Shown here: positions 38,018 to 47,057 of the stretch, one piece after another
How the letters are laid out: each line of letters begins with the position of its first letter
Position numbering within the stretch: position 1 is the first letter of the stretch
Source: Saprolegnia diclina VS20
Lineage: Eukaryota; Oomycota; Saprolegniomycetes; Saprolegniales; Saprolegniaceae
NCBI RefSeq assembly: GCF_000281045.1
Contig: NW_008246093.1
Coordinates: 638,561-693,120, forward strand
Reading direction: 5' to 3'
Length of the DNA: 54,560 nucleotides
Notes under the pieces: model-generated
The model's input: the letters and a program-made list of their open reading frames with translations, nothing else
Told to the model about the DNA's origin: nothing
The model's database searches: none
Position numbers and translations under genes: made by a program

Positions 38018-40042
38018 TTAACGCAAGTCGCGCAAGGTGGTATGGAGCAGCCGCCGGATCGGGATCACAGTCGGCAGCAAGCGCGTCTTCTCAGCGCGAA
38101 TTGTTTGGTCGATGACGTGGAAGCCGTAGACGCGAAAGAGCGGGCGGCGCAACACTGCGTTCAGCACGAGGAGCGGGTACTCGTTGACGTGCACGAGGTA
38201 CGCGTCGTCGACAAGGACGTAGCCGAGCAGCCAGACGCTCGAAGCCGAGACGTACGTCCAGCCGCTCACTGCCACGTACTCTTCGAGCGGGGCGACAAGG
38301 CCGTACGCTTTGCAGAGCTGTGTGTGCAGCACGGCTTCGATCGCGAGCGACGAGACATCTTGAAATGAAAATGTCCGCGCCGACGCTTGGGCCAATGGCC
38401 CAACCTTGCTCTTCGTCCAGGACGACGACCGCAGGCGGCGTGACGTGCTCTGTGACGCAAATGACCGGACGCCGTCCCCATCGTCCGAGCGGAGACGAAG
38501 GCGGTGCATGTAGCGCCACGTCTTGCAGCGTCGCGCGTCCATATCGAGCATGTTCCAACCCTTGGCAGCAAGAGCATACACAAAACAAATGCAAATCGCG
38601 ACGACCCACCACGTCATCTGCGCCGCGACCACAGCAACGTTGGTGTCAACGTTCTCGTGGATCGTCCAGAGGTCCATGCCGTCCACGTTGGCCTCGAGGA
38701 TATTGGCGAGGTAGTTGGCGGCGACAAACGCGTCGGCGGCTTCCACGTCCAGGCCCAGCGGCGACCGCACAATGGCATCGCTGAGCTCGTAGCAAATGAG
38801 GTAGACGCTCACGGCGACCTCGAGGCGCAAGCGGATGCGCACGGTCTTGGCCAACGTGATCATGAGCCCGAGGTACACCATGAGCCCATCGGCGCGGACG
38901 ATGTCGGTCAACACAAAGCTGTTGGTCCAGCCGCAGCGGGCGTTGGCCGTGCAGAGCGCGAACTCGTAGAGGTGCCAGCCATTCGTGCTCACGAGCACGA
39001 CGAGGCAGAGCAGCGCGCGCAGCTGGAGGCGCGCCTGGACGCTGGGAAAGACGTCGGGCACCCAGACGACATGCTGCTCCATGTACAGATGCAGCGCGAC
39101 GAGGAGGGCGACAGCAAAGTGCACGAGGAGCGTGAGCCCCACGCCCATCGAGAGGAGCGCACGGACCCACGCGAACGCATCTTTCGACATGTCGGTCGTC
39201 AAGTACGCCACGACCGCTAAGAACTCGAATGGATCGTCCGGCAACGCCCAAATGTAGTGGTCGTAGTTGGCCTGCGTGCCATGCGCGACGCGGTAGATGC
39301 CCTCGGTGCCCGCGACATAGACCGTCTCGCCCGACCCGGCCAGCGTGCCCTGCCACATGCCATCCGGCGTCAAAGTCGGCGCGAGCGTGAGTCGCGTGAA
39401 CGCCGAGATGACGTACGGAAAGTCGAGCCCGACGCCGTGCACGTACGTGGCGCTGGGCGGCGATAATGACGACGGTACGAGGGGCAGCGACGACCAGGTC
39501 GCGACGCCGCAGGCCGTGCTGAGACGCTTTGTCGGCCGTTCGATGGCCATTGTCTGGAGGAAGAGCGTCGAGAGCGACGTGGCGTTCGCATCGACCCAGT
39601 GGACCTTGAGCGCCGTCGTGTCCTGCACCATCCGCGCCGTGTACGTGCAGTCGATGAGGATCGTCGCTGGCGGCGGCGCTTCCGGCACGGCGGTGAGGAT
39701 TTGCGGTAGCAGGTGGGCTAGGTACGGCGCCTTGTAGATGCGGTCGCCGGGCAGCGGGCTCGTACACTGTGACGCACTGAGGCCATACCCTTCTTGGCTG
39801 TCGTCGGCGTCGATATAGAGGAGGCGCGGGGCCGGGCCATGCACGGCCAGTGACGTGTTGGCCAACAGCGCCGCCACCACCAGTGGCATGAGGCGGCTCG
39901 TGTATTCGGACGAGGCCCGGAGCGGACCACGCGCGCCGACGAGGGTCGCGCGCACGGCCGCCGAACCCTGGAGCTCGATGAAGAGCACGACGACGGCCGC
40001 GACCAGCGAGAGGACCCGGCTGGTCTGCGTCGCCCAGCCCAT
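38018..40042 (-). CDS. Polytopic membrane protein family member 1 (674 aa)
   Basis: Single exon. The start MGWATQTSRVLSLVAAVVVL aligns with the paralogue at 47058; an ATG nine codons earlier is also open. Architecture: N-terminal membrane anchor, a ~300-aa probably extracytoplasmic domain, four or five membrane helices in the middle (for example LLSMGVGLTLLVHFAVALLV and LRALLCLVVLVSTNGW), and a ~150-aa C-terminal domain. Family motifs are ILIDCTYTARMVQDTTALKV, VYVAGTEGIYR, SSVWLLGYVLVDDAYLVHVN and LFRVYGFHV. I recognise no described family. Receptor or channel-like roles are possible but unproven. It shares a short divergent promoter (68 bp gap) with no gene; the upstream gene is on the same strand. 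Confidence 0.85.
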   Translation of the reverse strand: MGWATQTSRVLSLVAAVVVLFIELQGSAAVRATLVGARGPLRASSEYTSRLMPLVVAALLANTSLAVHGPAPRLLYIDADDSQEGYGLSASQCTSPLPGDRIYKAPYLAHLLPQILTAVPEAPPPATILIDCTYTARMVQDTTALKVHWVDANATSLSTLFLQTMAIERPTKRLSTACGVATWSSLPLVPSSLSPPSATYVHGVGLDFPYVISAFTRLTLAPTLTPDGMWQGTLAGSGETVYVAGTEGIYRVAHGTQANYDHYIWALPDDPFEFLAVVAYLTTDMSKDAFAWVRALLSMGVGLTLLVHFAVALLVALHLYMEQHVVWVPDVFPSVQARLQLRALLCLVVLVSTNGWHLYEFALCTANARCGWTNSFVLTDIVRADGLMVYLGLMITLAKTVRIRLRLEVAVSVYLICYELSDAIVRSPLGLDVEAADAFVAANYLANILEANVDGMDLWTIHENVDTNVAVVAAQMTWWVVAICICFVYALAAKGWNMLDMDARRCKTWRYMHRLRLRSDDGDGVRSFASQSTSRRLRSSSWTKSKVGPLAQASARTFSFQDVSSLAIEAVLHTQLCKAYGLVAPLEEYVAVSGWTYVSASSVWLLGYVLVDDAYLVHVNEYPLLVLNAVLRRPLFRVYGFHVIDQTIRAEKTRLLPTVIPIRRLLHTTLRDLR

Positions 40043-40110
40043 CTCTCTTTGTTGTCCACGGTTACACAAGCAAAACCCGATTTAGCTGCGTCGGTACTAT
40101 ATTCGCGTTC

Positions 40111-41769
40111 TTAGTAGCGCGCAATGGCGGCCGAGAGCTGTTGCATGGCCTCCTGCAGCAGCGCTTCGTCGCGCGACGTCATGACGAGCTCGTCCGTGTC
40201 CGTCTTGACAAAGCCGACCGCGCGCAGAAAGGCGAGGCCGCCGAGGAGCGACCCGACGCGCTTCTTGAAGGCTGCGTTGCCGCCGTTGATCTTCGAGTAC
40301 TTTTCAAACTCGGCCGGCTTTTCAAGCACGTTGCGCACGTAGATCTGGAGCGTCTTGAGCGCCGTGAGCCCGTCGCCGCCGACGCGGTACTGCATCAAGC
40401 GGTCGACCGCCTGGCGCATCTGCTCGGACGGCGAGAGGTGGCTCGTGTCGCCCGACGACGGCTTGGGCGGCGACGGTGCGGACACAGCCATGACCACGTC
40501 GCTCTCAAAGGCCGCCTTCTTGAGCACGCCGCCGTGGGCGCGGCGCTCGGCCTTGTCCATCTCGAGCTGCTTCAAGAGCCGCTCGCGTTCGAGCTTGGCG
40601 TCGAGCTTCTCTTTGCGCTGCTTCTCACGCAGCAGTCGCGTCTGAATCGCTTCGTACTCCTCCTTGGCCGCGTTCGCTTCCTTGCCCATGTTGCGTCGCG
40701 CAATCTCGCGCGCCACGTCGTCCTTCTTGGCGGCCTCTTCGCGCTCCTTGCGCTTGAGCTCGATGCGCTGCTTGAGCTCCTCAACCTTGGCGGCCTCCTT
40801 CTCGTCCGCCGTCAGCGTTCGCTTGTGGTGCTACGCACGCGCCATGAGTTGAGCTATGGCAGTGGGTAGAGCATACCGCCATGTCGATATACTGGATCGG
40901 CGCGTCAATGTCGGCGTCGTCTTGGTGCTCGTCGATCCAGTTGATGCACTGGTCGAGGTTGCCGTCGTTCGTCGCCAGCAGCGCCTTTCGAGCGCGGAGC
41001 TCCGGGAATCCCATCTCGACAAGCTAAACACGCCACATGAGATGCTGCTGCTAGATGCGACGAGGCATACCTGCGCGAGGAAGGCTTCGTTGACCGGCGG
41101 CAGCTCCATCTCGGCAGGGGCACTGCTCTCGTCGACGTTGGCCTGGGCCTGGGAAAGCTCCTGCTGCGAGAGCGCGAGGGCTTGCGCGAGCTCAGCGTCT
41201 TCAGCCTGCTGCTCTGCGGTCAAGGCAGCCGGCGCGGCGATCGGGGCAGGCGCGGCGACAGGCGTCGGGGCGGAGAAAGGCGTGGGCGCCGTCGGGAGCA
41301 AGTCGACCTGGTTGAACTTGCGCAGACGCGCTTCACGCGGGTCGAGGGCGACACCGCCACCCCCGAGCGAGACACCTTCGGACGCAAACGGGTTGGGACC
41401 GGCGGACGCGCGCCACTGCTCGATCTTGGACTGGAGCGTGTTCGGGTCGGCGCCGACCATCTCGTCGACCTTTTGCTTGTTGATGTAAAAGTGGAACGTC
41501 GGGAAGCCGCGGATGCCAATGCTGTGGATCAAGTCGTCGTTGTTCGCCTCGTTGACCTCGAGGAAGACGACGTCGGTGTACTGGTCGGCCATCGCATGGA
41601 AGCGCGGCTTGATCATCTGGCACGGACCGCACCTGCGCCAAGGCATGAGGCCTCGTCATGCAGGCTAGACCTACCAGGAGGCGGTGAAGTCGGCGACGAC
41701 GAGCTTCCCGCCGGCGGCGCGGTGCTTGGCGTCCCAGTCGCTGTTCCCGAACACTTCTTGCACGCCCAT
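40111..41769 (-). CDS. Thioredoxin-UIM-UBA-coiled coil-PUB protein (507 aa)
   Basis: Minus-strand exons 41769-41675, 41632-41071, 41023-40877, 40830-40111 (introns 42, 47 and 46 nt). The start MGVQEVFGNSDWDAKHRAAG leads into a thioredoxin fold with VADFTASWCGPCQMIKPRF (Cys33, Cys36) and GIRGFPTFHFY; intron 1 splits the Trp codon of WCGPC. A ubiquitin-interacting-motif-like helix DAELAQALALSQQEL follows. Next comes a UBA domain (LVEMGFPELRARKALLATND, CINWIDEH), then a long basic coiled coil. A C-terminal PUB domain ends it (LTALKTLQIYVRNVLEKPAE ... FLRAVGFVKT). PUB domains bind p97/CDC48. The protein likely links redox chemistry to ubiquitinated clients of CDC48/proteasome; that role is inferred. 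Confidence 0.9.
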
Positions 41770-42502
41770 CGCTCGTTTGGAATTCGCAATATCTTGGTCT
41801 TTCCCCTCCGCCTAAGTGCGTTTCCCGACCAGGTGCGGCGTACTTTAAAGGACAAATGACGTGGCGTCGCACGGTTCTGCATGGCGAGAACGACAGCACC
41901 AAGCCGTGCGTGTCAGCAGGATGGCTCCAGCGTCTTCTGCGCAGGATCCCTAGAGAGCCACGGGCGCCAAGAGTGAAAATGGGCTTCGATGCGACGCTGG
42001 ACGCGGTCGTTTTGACGCGGTTGGGCCTTGCAGGCTCCGTAGATAACTCGAATGCATCCCGGGACCGAGAAACTTGGGTGCGCGTGGGCTGGCAGCTAGT
42101 CAAAAACGTTAGAGGATACCCAATAGACTATACGCTGCTAACTCGATCACGAACGCCCAACGTCAAATACAGTGTTGGCAGACAGGAACGAGTAAATATG
42201 GCTAAATGTGTCAATATGGCGTATGCCACAGTTAATGTTCGAAGCCGTAGCGCACGCTGTACGCTTCGCACGTCGACGTGACGCACCGTAGTATGCTCTA
42301 CAAAGTGTTCTCTATCACTGTGCTGAGTTTGAGCGATTTCATTTTTGATTGCAATTTCGGCCACCGACCCGCCTATCGGCGAGCGGAGCCGATTGCGCCG
42401 TGAAATGTGTTTTGATTGGCTAAAACCAGCTAATAAACAACCAATAAACTGTAAATGACGTGGCGTGTCCAAGTCACCTGGCCGTTGGAGTATATTTAGC
42501 TG
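41770..42502. promoter_or_regulatory. Divergent promoter region with paired TGACGTGGCG motifs
   Basis: The octamer-like ATGACGTGGCGT appears twice in the same orientation, near 41856 and near 42454, one close to each divergent gene. TGACGTGG resembles bZIP (CRE/UPR-type) sites. A CCAAT box (42440) and inverted ATTGG (42414) lie near the membrane gene. No coding sequence is supported in between. Confidence 0.4.
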
Positions 42503-44518
42503 ATGCCGTCGTGGCCCCGGGTCGTCGGGACCGCCCACCGATGCTTGGCGCTTGCCGCTGCGCTCTACGTTGCCATCTCAGCGCTGCGCAACGCGGCTGC
42601 TTGCAACGCCGTCCGACTCGGTGCATTCGAAGCGCCCAAGCTGGCCAACGTCTACACGAGCGGGCTCGTCCTGGCCTTTCTCCTTGACATCGCCGCCAAC
42701 AGCACGACAAGCTTGCCCCGCGCACCGATTCTGTACCTTAATGAAGGCGCGCAAGCGGCGCCATATACGATCCGCACCGACAGCTGCATGTCATATCTCG
42801 ATGGCTCGGACCTGCTCTACAATGCCTCGGTGGCTCTGCCCCTCGTCGCCAGCATTCTTCCATCCACGGGGTATTTAGTCGTCGACTGCTCGTACACGGG
42901 GCGGGTGCTCGGCGATACGACGGCTTTTAAGGTGTATGTCATCGACGAGCACACCGTCACGACTGTCTACGTCCAGACCATGGGCCTCCGCCGCCCCAAG
43001 GCGCCGTGGCAGACCTCGTGCGCTACGGCAACGGTGCTGTCGGCGCCGTTGGCATCGCTTTCGCTCCTCGAATCCAACGTCTCGTCGTACCGGTCGTTTG
43101 TGAGTCTCGGCTTCCCGTACGAAGTCAATAGTAATTTCCAAGAGGTCCTCCTCGACCCGATCACCGCATTCGTCGGGAGCTGGTCGGCCACGGTGATTGC
43201 AACAAGCGAGCGCATCGTCGTGGCGGGCACCGAGGGCATCTACCGCATATCACCTACCGTGCAAGCCAGCATGGATTCGTACGTCTGGCTGCTTCCAGCG
43301 AGTCCCGTCGACTTCATTCAGGCCACTCAGTACACGCAGGTCGGCCACGCCATCGACAAGTCCTTCGCGTGGGCGCGCTGTCTCTTGTCAGCGACCTTTG
43401 GCCTCCACCTTCTCTGGTACTTGGCCTTATCGGTCGTCATTGCTTGGCAGCGCTACCAGACCCACTCCTACCTCTGGATACCCGACCTCTACGCGTGCGT
43501 CTTGCTGCGTGCGCGGCAGTATACGCTTCTCTGGCTCTGCATCAGCGCTATAGACCGTGGCTGGGAGCTCCTCGAGTATGCAATAGCGACCGGCAATGCG
43601 CAGCAGGGGTGGAGCGCCACGTTCGTGCTGCCCGACATGGTGTTTGGCGACCTCTTGGTCGTCTACCTCAGTCTCCTCGACGCCGTCGCCTCCGTCGCCC
43701 ACGCCCGCCTTCACCTCCACGTCGCGGTTGTCCTATTTCTCGTCGGCTTTGTGCGCCAGGCAGAGCTTTTGGTCGCCGTCGACCTCGAGCGAGCGGCCGC
43801 CAGCGCCTTGCTGCGCGCCAACTACTTGGCCAACGTCCAAGTGGTCGCGCCGCCGACAAGTATGACGCTGTGGACGGTGCACATGTACCCGACGACGCCG
43901 ACCGCCCTTCTCGTCGCGAGTTACGCGTGGTTTTTCGTGGCTATCGTCGTCGGGTGCTGCTACATTGCGGCGCAGCGTCTCTACGAGCGATGCCGCAGAA
44001 GTAAAACCGGAGGCGCCGTCGAGCCGTCCTCGAGGACCGCGAGTTTGGCGCCCGCCATTGCAATCAAGCGGGCGAGTATCGTCCCATCGCTCTCGGCCGT
44101 CTGCGAAGCCAGCCACGAGACGGGCACTTCGCGGCGCGGACCAACCTGTGCGAGCTTGGCGCTAGCGTCGCAGCCACAACCGTTGTCATGGGCGACGGTG
44201 CTTGAGGCGGCGGTTCCGAGCGCCGCCCGAAATCTAGTCGGCCTCGTCGCTCCGACCACCGACCAGATAGGCAGCGAGCTCTCGCCGTCCGAGCTTTGGA
44301 GCCATGGCTTCGTGCTGCTGCGGCGCTCGTACCTCGTGTCAATCCACGACGTGGGTTGGCTGGCGCTCAACGTCCTCTGCGGACGCCCCGTCGCCCGCGT
44401 CTACGGCTACCACTTGCACGCATGTACATGCGGCCTCGAGCTGGTCGACGTCCTTCGTTGGTCGCAACTCTTGGAGCTGCACCTCGACGCACCGCGCCCC
44501 AGGGATCCGCAATTCTAG
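42503..44518 (+). CDS. Polytopic membrane protein family member 2 (671 aa)
   Basis: Single exon, start MPSWPRVVGTAHRCLALAAA, with an N-terminal hydrophobic segment. It is the most diverged of the three complete copies but keeps VVDCSYTGRVLGDTTAFKVY, IVVAGTEGIYRI, central membrane helices (LLSATFGLHLLWYLALSVVI) and the C-terminal SYLVSIHDVGWLALNVLCGR-PVARVYGYHL. The loop before the last domain is Ser/Arg-rich and probably cytosolic. Nothing identifies a ligand or transported substrate. It is transcribed away from the thioredoxin-UBA-PUB gene. Confidence 0.85.
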   Translation: MPSWPRVVGTAHRCLALAAALYVAISALRNAAACNAVRLGAFEAPKLANVYTSGLVLAFLLDIAANSTTSLPRAPILYLNEGAQAAPYTIRTDSCMSYLDGSDLLYNASVALPLVASILPSTGYLVVDCSYTGRVLGDTTAFKVYVIDEHTVTTVYVQTMGLRRPKAPWQTSCATATVLSAPLASLSLLESNVSSYRSFVSLGFPYEVNSNFQEVLLDPITAFVGSWSATVIATSERIVVAGTEGIYRISPTVQASMDSYVWLLPASPVDFIQATQYTQVGHAIDKSFAWARCLLSATFGLHLLWYLALSVVIAWQRYQTHSYLWIPDLYACVLLRARQYTLLWLCISAIDRGWELLEYAIATGNAQQGWSATFVLPDMVFGDLLVVYLSLLDAVASVAHARLHLHVAVVLFLVGFVRQAELLVAVDLERAAASALLRANYLANVQVVAPPTSMTLWTVHMYPTTPTALLVASYAWFFVAIVVGCCYIAAQRLYERCRRSKTGGAVEPSSRTASLAPAIAIKRASIVPSLSAVCEASHETGTSRRGPTCASLALASQPQPLSWATVLEAAVPSAARNLVGLVAPTTDQIGSELSPSELWSHGFVLLRRSYLVSIHDVGWLALNVLCGRPVARVYGYHLHACTCGLELVDVLRWSQLLELHLDAPRPRDPQF

Positions 44519-44601
44519 TTGCAACCCGCCAGCAAGATCTGGGTCTGCCGGCATCCGGATATTGTGTTGGTATGCGGATACGCGGCAGTCGAGTTTTGGC
44601 G

Positions 44602-44985
44602 ATGCTTGGGGAGTTCGCTGCCGAGGCCGAGTCGCTCCTGGCCCAGCAGCAGAAGCAGCGCGCCGAGGCGACCAAGGGCCTCCAGATGAGCATGCTGCTC
44701 ATGGAGCAGCACCTCGGTCTGCAGGTCGACACGGCGATGGCGCCCGTTATGGCCAACCAGCAAGCGATCCAGGACGAGTGCATCGGCATGGCCAAGTGCG
44801 CAGTGCAGCTGCACCAAAAGACGGTGCGCTGGAAGGCCGAGCACAAGCGCTTCAAGGCGCAGCTGGCCGAGCTTGAAGGCTTCAGCAACTGGGCGGTGCA
44901 GAGCGCAAAGGAGATGGAAGCCATCAGCGGGAAGCTCGAGTACGTCTGCCACGAGCTGTCGCGGGCCGCCAAAGACGACGCATGA
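44602..44985 (+). CDS. BLOC1S1: BLOC-1 complex subunit 1 homologue (127 aa)
   Basis: A short helical protein: MLGEFAAEAESLLAQQQKQR, ATKGLQMSMLLMEQHLGLQV, then the family's C-terminal pattern FSNWAVQSAKEMEAISGKLE-YV, matching NWARSIELDMRTIATALEYV of human BLOC1S1 (GCN5L1). Length is close to the usual ~125 residues. BLOC1S1 is a coiled-coil subunit of BLOC-1 and BORC, which act in endosome and lysosome-related organelle sorting and positioning. An ATG ten codons upstream (44572) is also in frame and cannot be excluded. Its 3' end is 61 bp from the convergent PDZ gene. Confidence 0.85.
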   Translation: MLGEFAAEAESLLAQQQKQRAEATKGLQMSMLLMEQHLGLQVDTAMAPVMANQQAIQDECIGMAKCAVQLHQKTVRWKAEHKRFKAQLAELEGFSNWAVQSAKEMEAISGKLEYVCHELSRAAKDDA

Positions 44986-45046
44986 TAATACTATCTTGCG
45001 CGTTTATCTTGTTTTCCTAGCAGTACTACACTACGACACCCTGCCT

Positions 45047-46588
45047 CTATGCCAGCCGGATCGACCGCCCGATCTCGCGCAGCACGCTGTGCTCGGACCA
45101 CTTCCACGTCATTTCGAGAAGCTCTGTTGTCGGGTCAAATTTGGTCTCCTACGAACCGCGTCAGCAAGTTGATGCGGCGGCCAAGTGACGTACTACAGGT
45201 CCCGACGCTACGAGGTTGACGCCTGTCCGTTCTTCATACACGAGGCGCTGGCCAAACACCTACGCACACGTCCAGATCATTCCGCTTCCTGGGCCGTAGC
45301 ACCTACCGCGTACGCGCGGGCCGCAGGCCATGTGAGTCGCAGCGGCGTTAGCACTGGGAAGCCAAATGCATCATAGACCGTGGTGACGTCCAGGAGCTGG
45401 AACACGGTGGTCGGTCGACAGAGCTCGACCGTGATCGTGAGCGTCGGCGGCAGCGTCGCGGCGTTGTACGCATTGGACTTGGTCGCAGCACGGGCAGCTG
45501 CCATGGTGGCGAGAGCGATCTGAAGGTGCTCGACCACCCTTGTCTCGAGCTGGGCCAGCAGCTTGCCTACCACCCGCATAGCTCCGATTCTGCATGAAGA
45601 GGATCGTCGTACCGGCCAGCGCAGCTTGCACCGAGACGTAGTGTTTCTTGGCGGCCGACCGCTTCCGCTCGGCGTCTTCAAGGTCGGCAATCCGCAGCAC
45701 TGCTGCGTCGAGCTGGGCTTTGATTTCCGCGTTGCCCTTGGCATCAAATAGCGTCCGGGCCTCGATGCGCATCTGCGCTTGGAGCGTCGCGAGTGCCTGC
45801 GCCACGTCGGCCTTGTCCTGCGTGAGCTTTGCGATCGTCGCGTCCTTCTCCTTGGTGACCTGCAAGAGGGTCTCGTCGGCCTTGATGACGATTTCCTGCA
45901 CGCGCTTCCGCAATGCGGTGTTGCGGTCGGCGAGCTTGGTCTTTTCTGCAATCGCATTTGCCAAATCCTTGGCGGCGGCGTCGACCTGCTTCTTGAGCGC
46001 ATTCTCGGGCGCCATGAGCCGCGGCTTCTTGGTGGGCGGCGCCGTCGGGCGGTACACGCGCAGCATGATGGCCTCGCCCGGTCGCACGGCTTTGAGCTGC
46101 TCGACCACGTCGTTGAGCGCCATGGAGCCGACGTCGTTGACGCCGATGCGAAGGAGGCAGTCGTCGATGCGGAGACCTGCGCGGTCGGCGCTGGACGCGG
46201 GCTGCAGCGTTGAGACTTGGACGCCGCCCATGCCGCGCCGGGGTACAACCCCAAAGCCAAGAACGCCGTTCTCCTTGACGATGCGCAGGTCAATGCACTG
46301 CGGCGCGACGACGACGGCGGGCGGCGGCAAGGTTGCGACCAGCGGGTTCGGAAACAGGTGGACGTCGCCGGGCAGGATCGCCGCCAGTCCGGGCGAGACA
46401 GGCGCCGACGGCAAGAGGTCGTCGAGTGAGAGGCTCGGCAGCGGCGAAAGCGGCGACGGCACGAGCGACGGCGCTTTGGTCGGTGGCGACTGGCGCAGTA
46501 GGAGCGCGGACGAGAGGCTGGCGTCGCCCATAAAGTCCATGTGGCCACCGTCGGCGAGCGCAGCTTCCCAGTCGCCGCGGTCGTCCAT
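45047..46588 (-). CDS. PDZ-domain coiled-coil protein (466 aa, four exons)
   Basis: Minus-strand exons 46588-45613, 45566-45307, 45259-45197, 45148-45047 (introns 46, 47 and 48 nt, all in phase). The start MDDRGDWEAALADGGHMDFM is followed by a Pro/Ser-rich stretch. A PDZ domain spans about residues 90-170 (VKENGVLGFGVVPRRGMGGV, ADRAGLRIDDCLLRIGVND). A long coiled coil comes next (KKQVDAAAKDLANAIAEKTK, LLQVTKEKDATIAKLTQDKA). The C-terminal tail ends TWKWSEHSVLREIGRSIRLA. PDZ domains bind short C-terminal peptides, so this is a likely scaffold; the partner is unknown. The last two small exons were found by splice-site reading only. Confidence 0.8.
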
Positions 46589-47057
46589 GCTGCTGTGACC
46601 GCGCCAACCACAGAGCGCGTACTTAACTGAGCGGGCTTGTCCGCAGGCTAATTGCACGCAACCGAAACCGCGCTCTCCCGCCACTTTGGGAGAGAGACAG
46701 GTCTGTCGACAACGGAGCTTGGAGGTACCTACTCGACGCATCAGTGGAGGTTTCGCTGCAGCGGCAGTGGCCTTGCTAGACAGGACGCGCCACCTCGAGC
46801 CATTGCGTCTTGCTCCGAAGGACAGCCTTCTCTTCAAGCGAAGGCTGCGTCCGGTATGCCGTCGGTCCAACCGACTACTGCGTTCAATGTTGCGCTACGA
46901 CTACCCCCTGCAAGGCGTCGCCTTGGCCAATGCATATACATGGCGAGAAACTAAGTTCTGTCTCTTGTCTCGATCAGATTGGAATGGAGCAAAATTAGCT
47001 CAGACCCATCGGTAACGCCGGTGCCAAAAAGTACGAGGCGTCCATTTTTACAGTCGG
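46589..47057. other. Divergent intergenic region; nothing recognised
   Basis: Shared 5' region of the PDZ gene (minus) and membrane protein 3 (plus). No supported ORF or clear motif. Confidence 0.4.
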
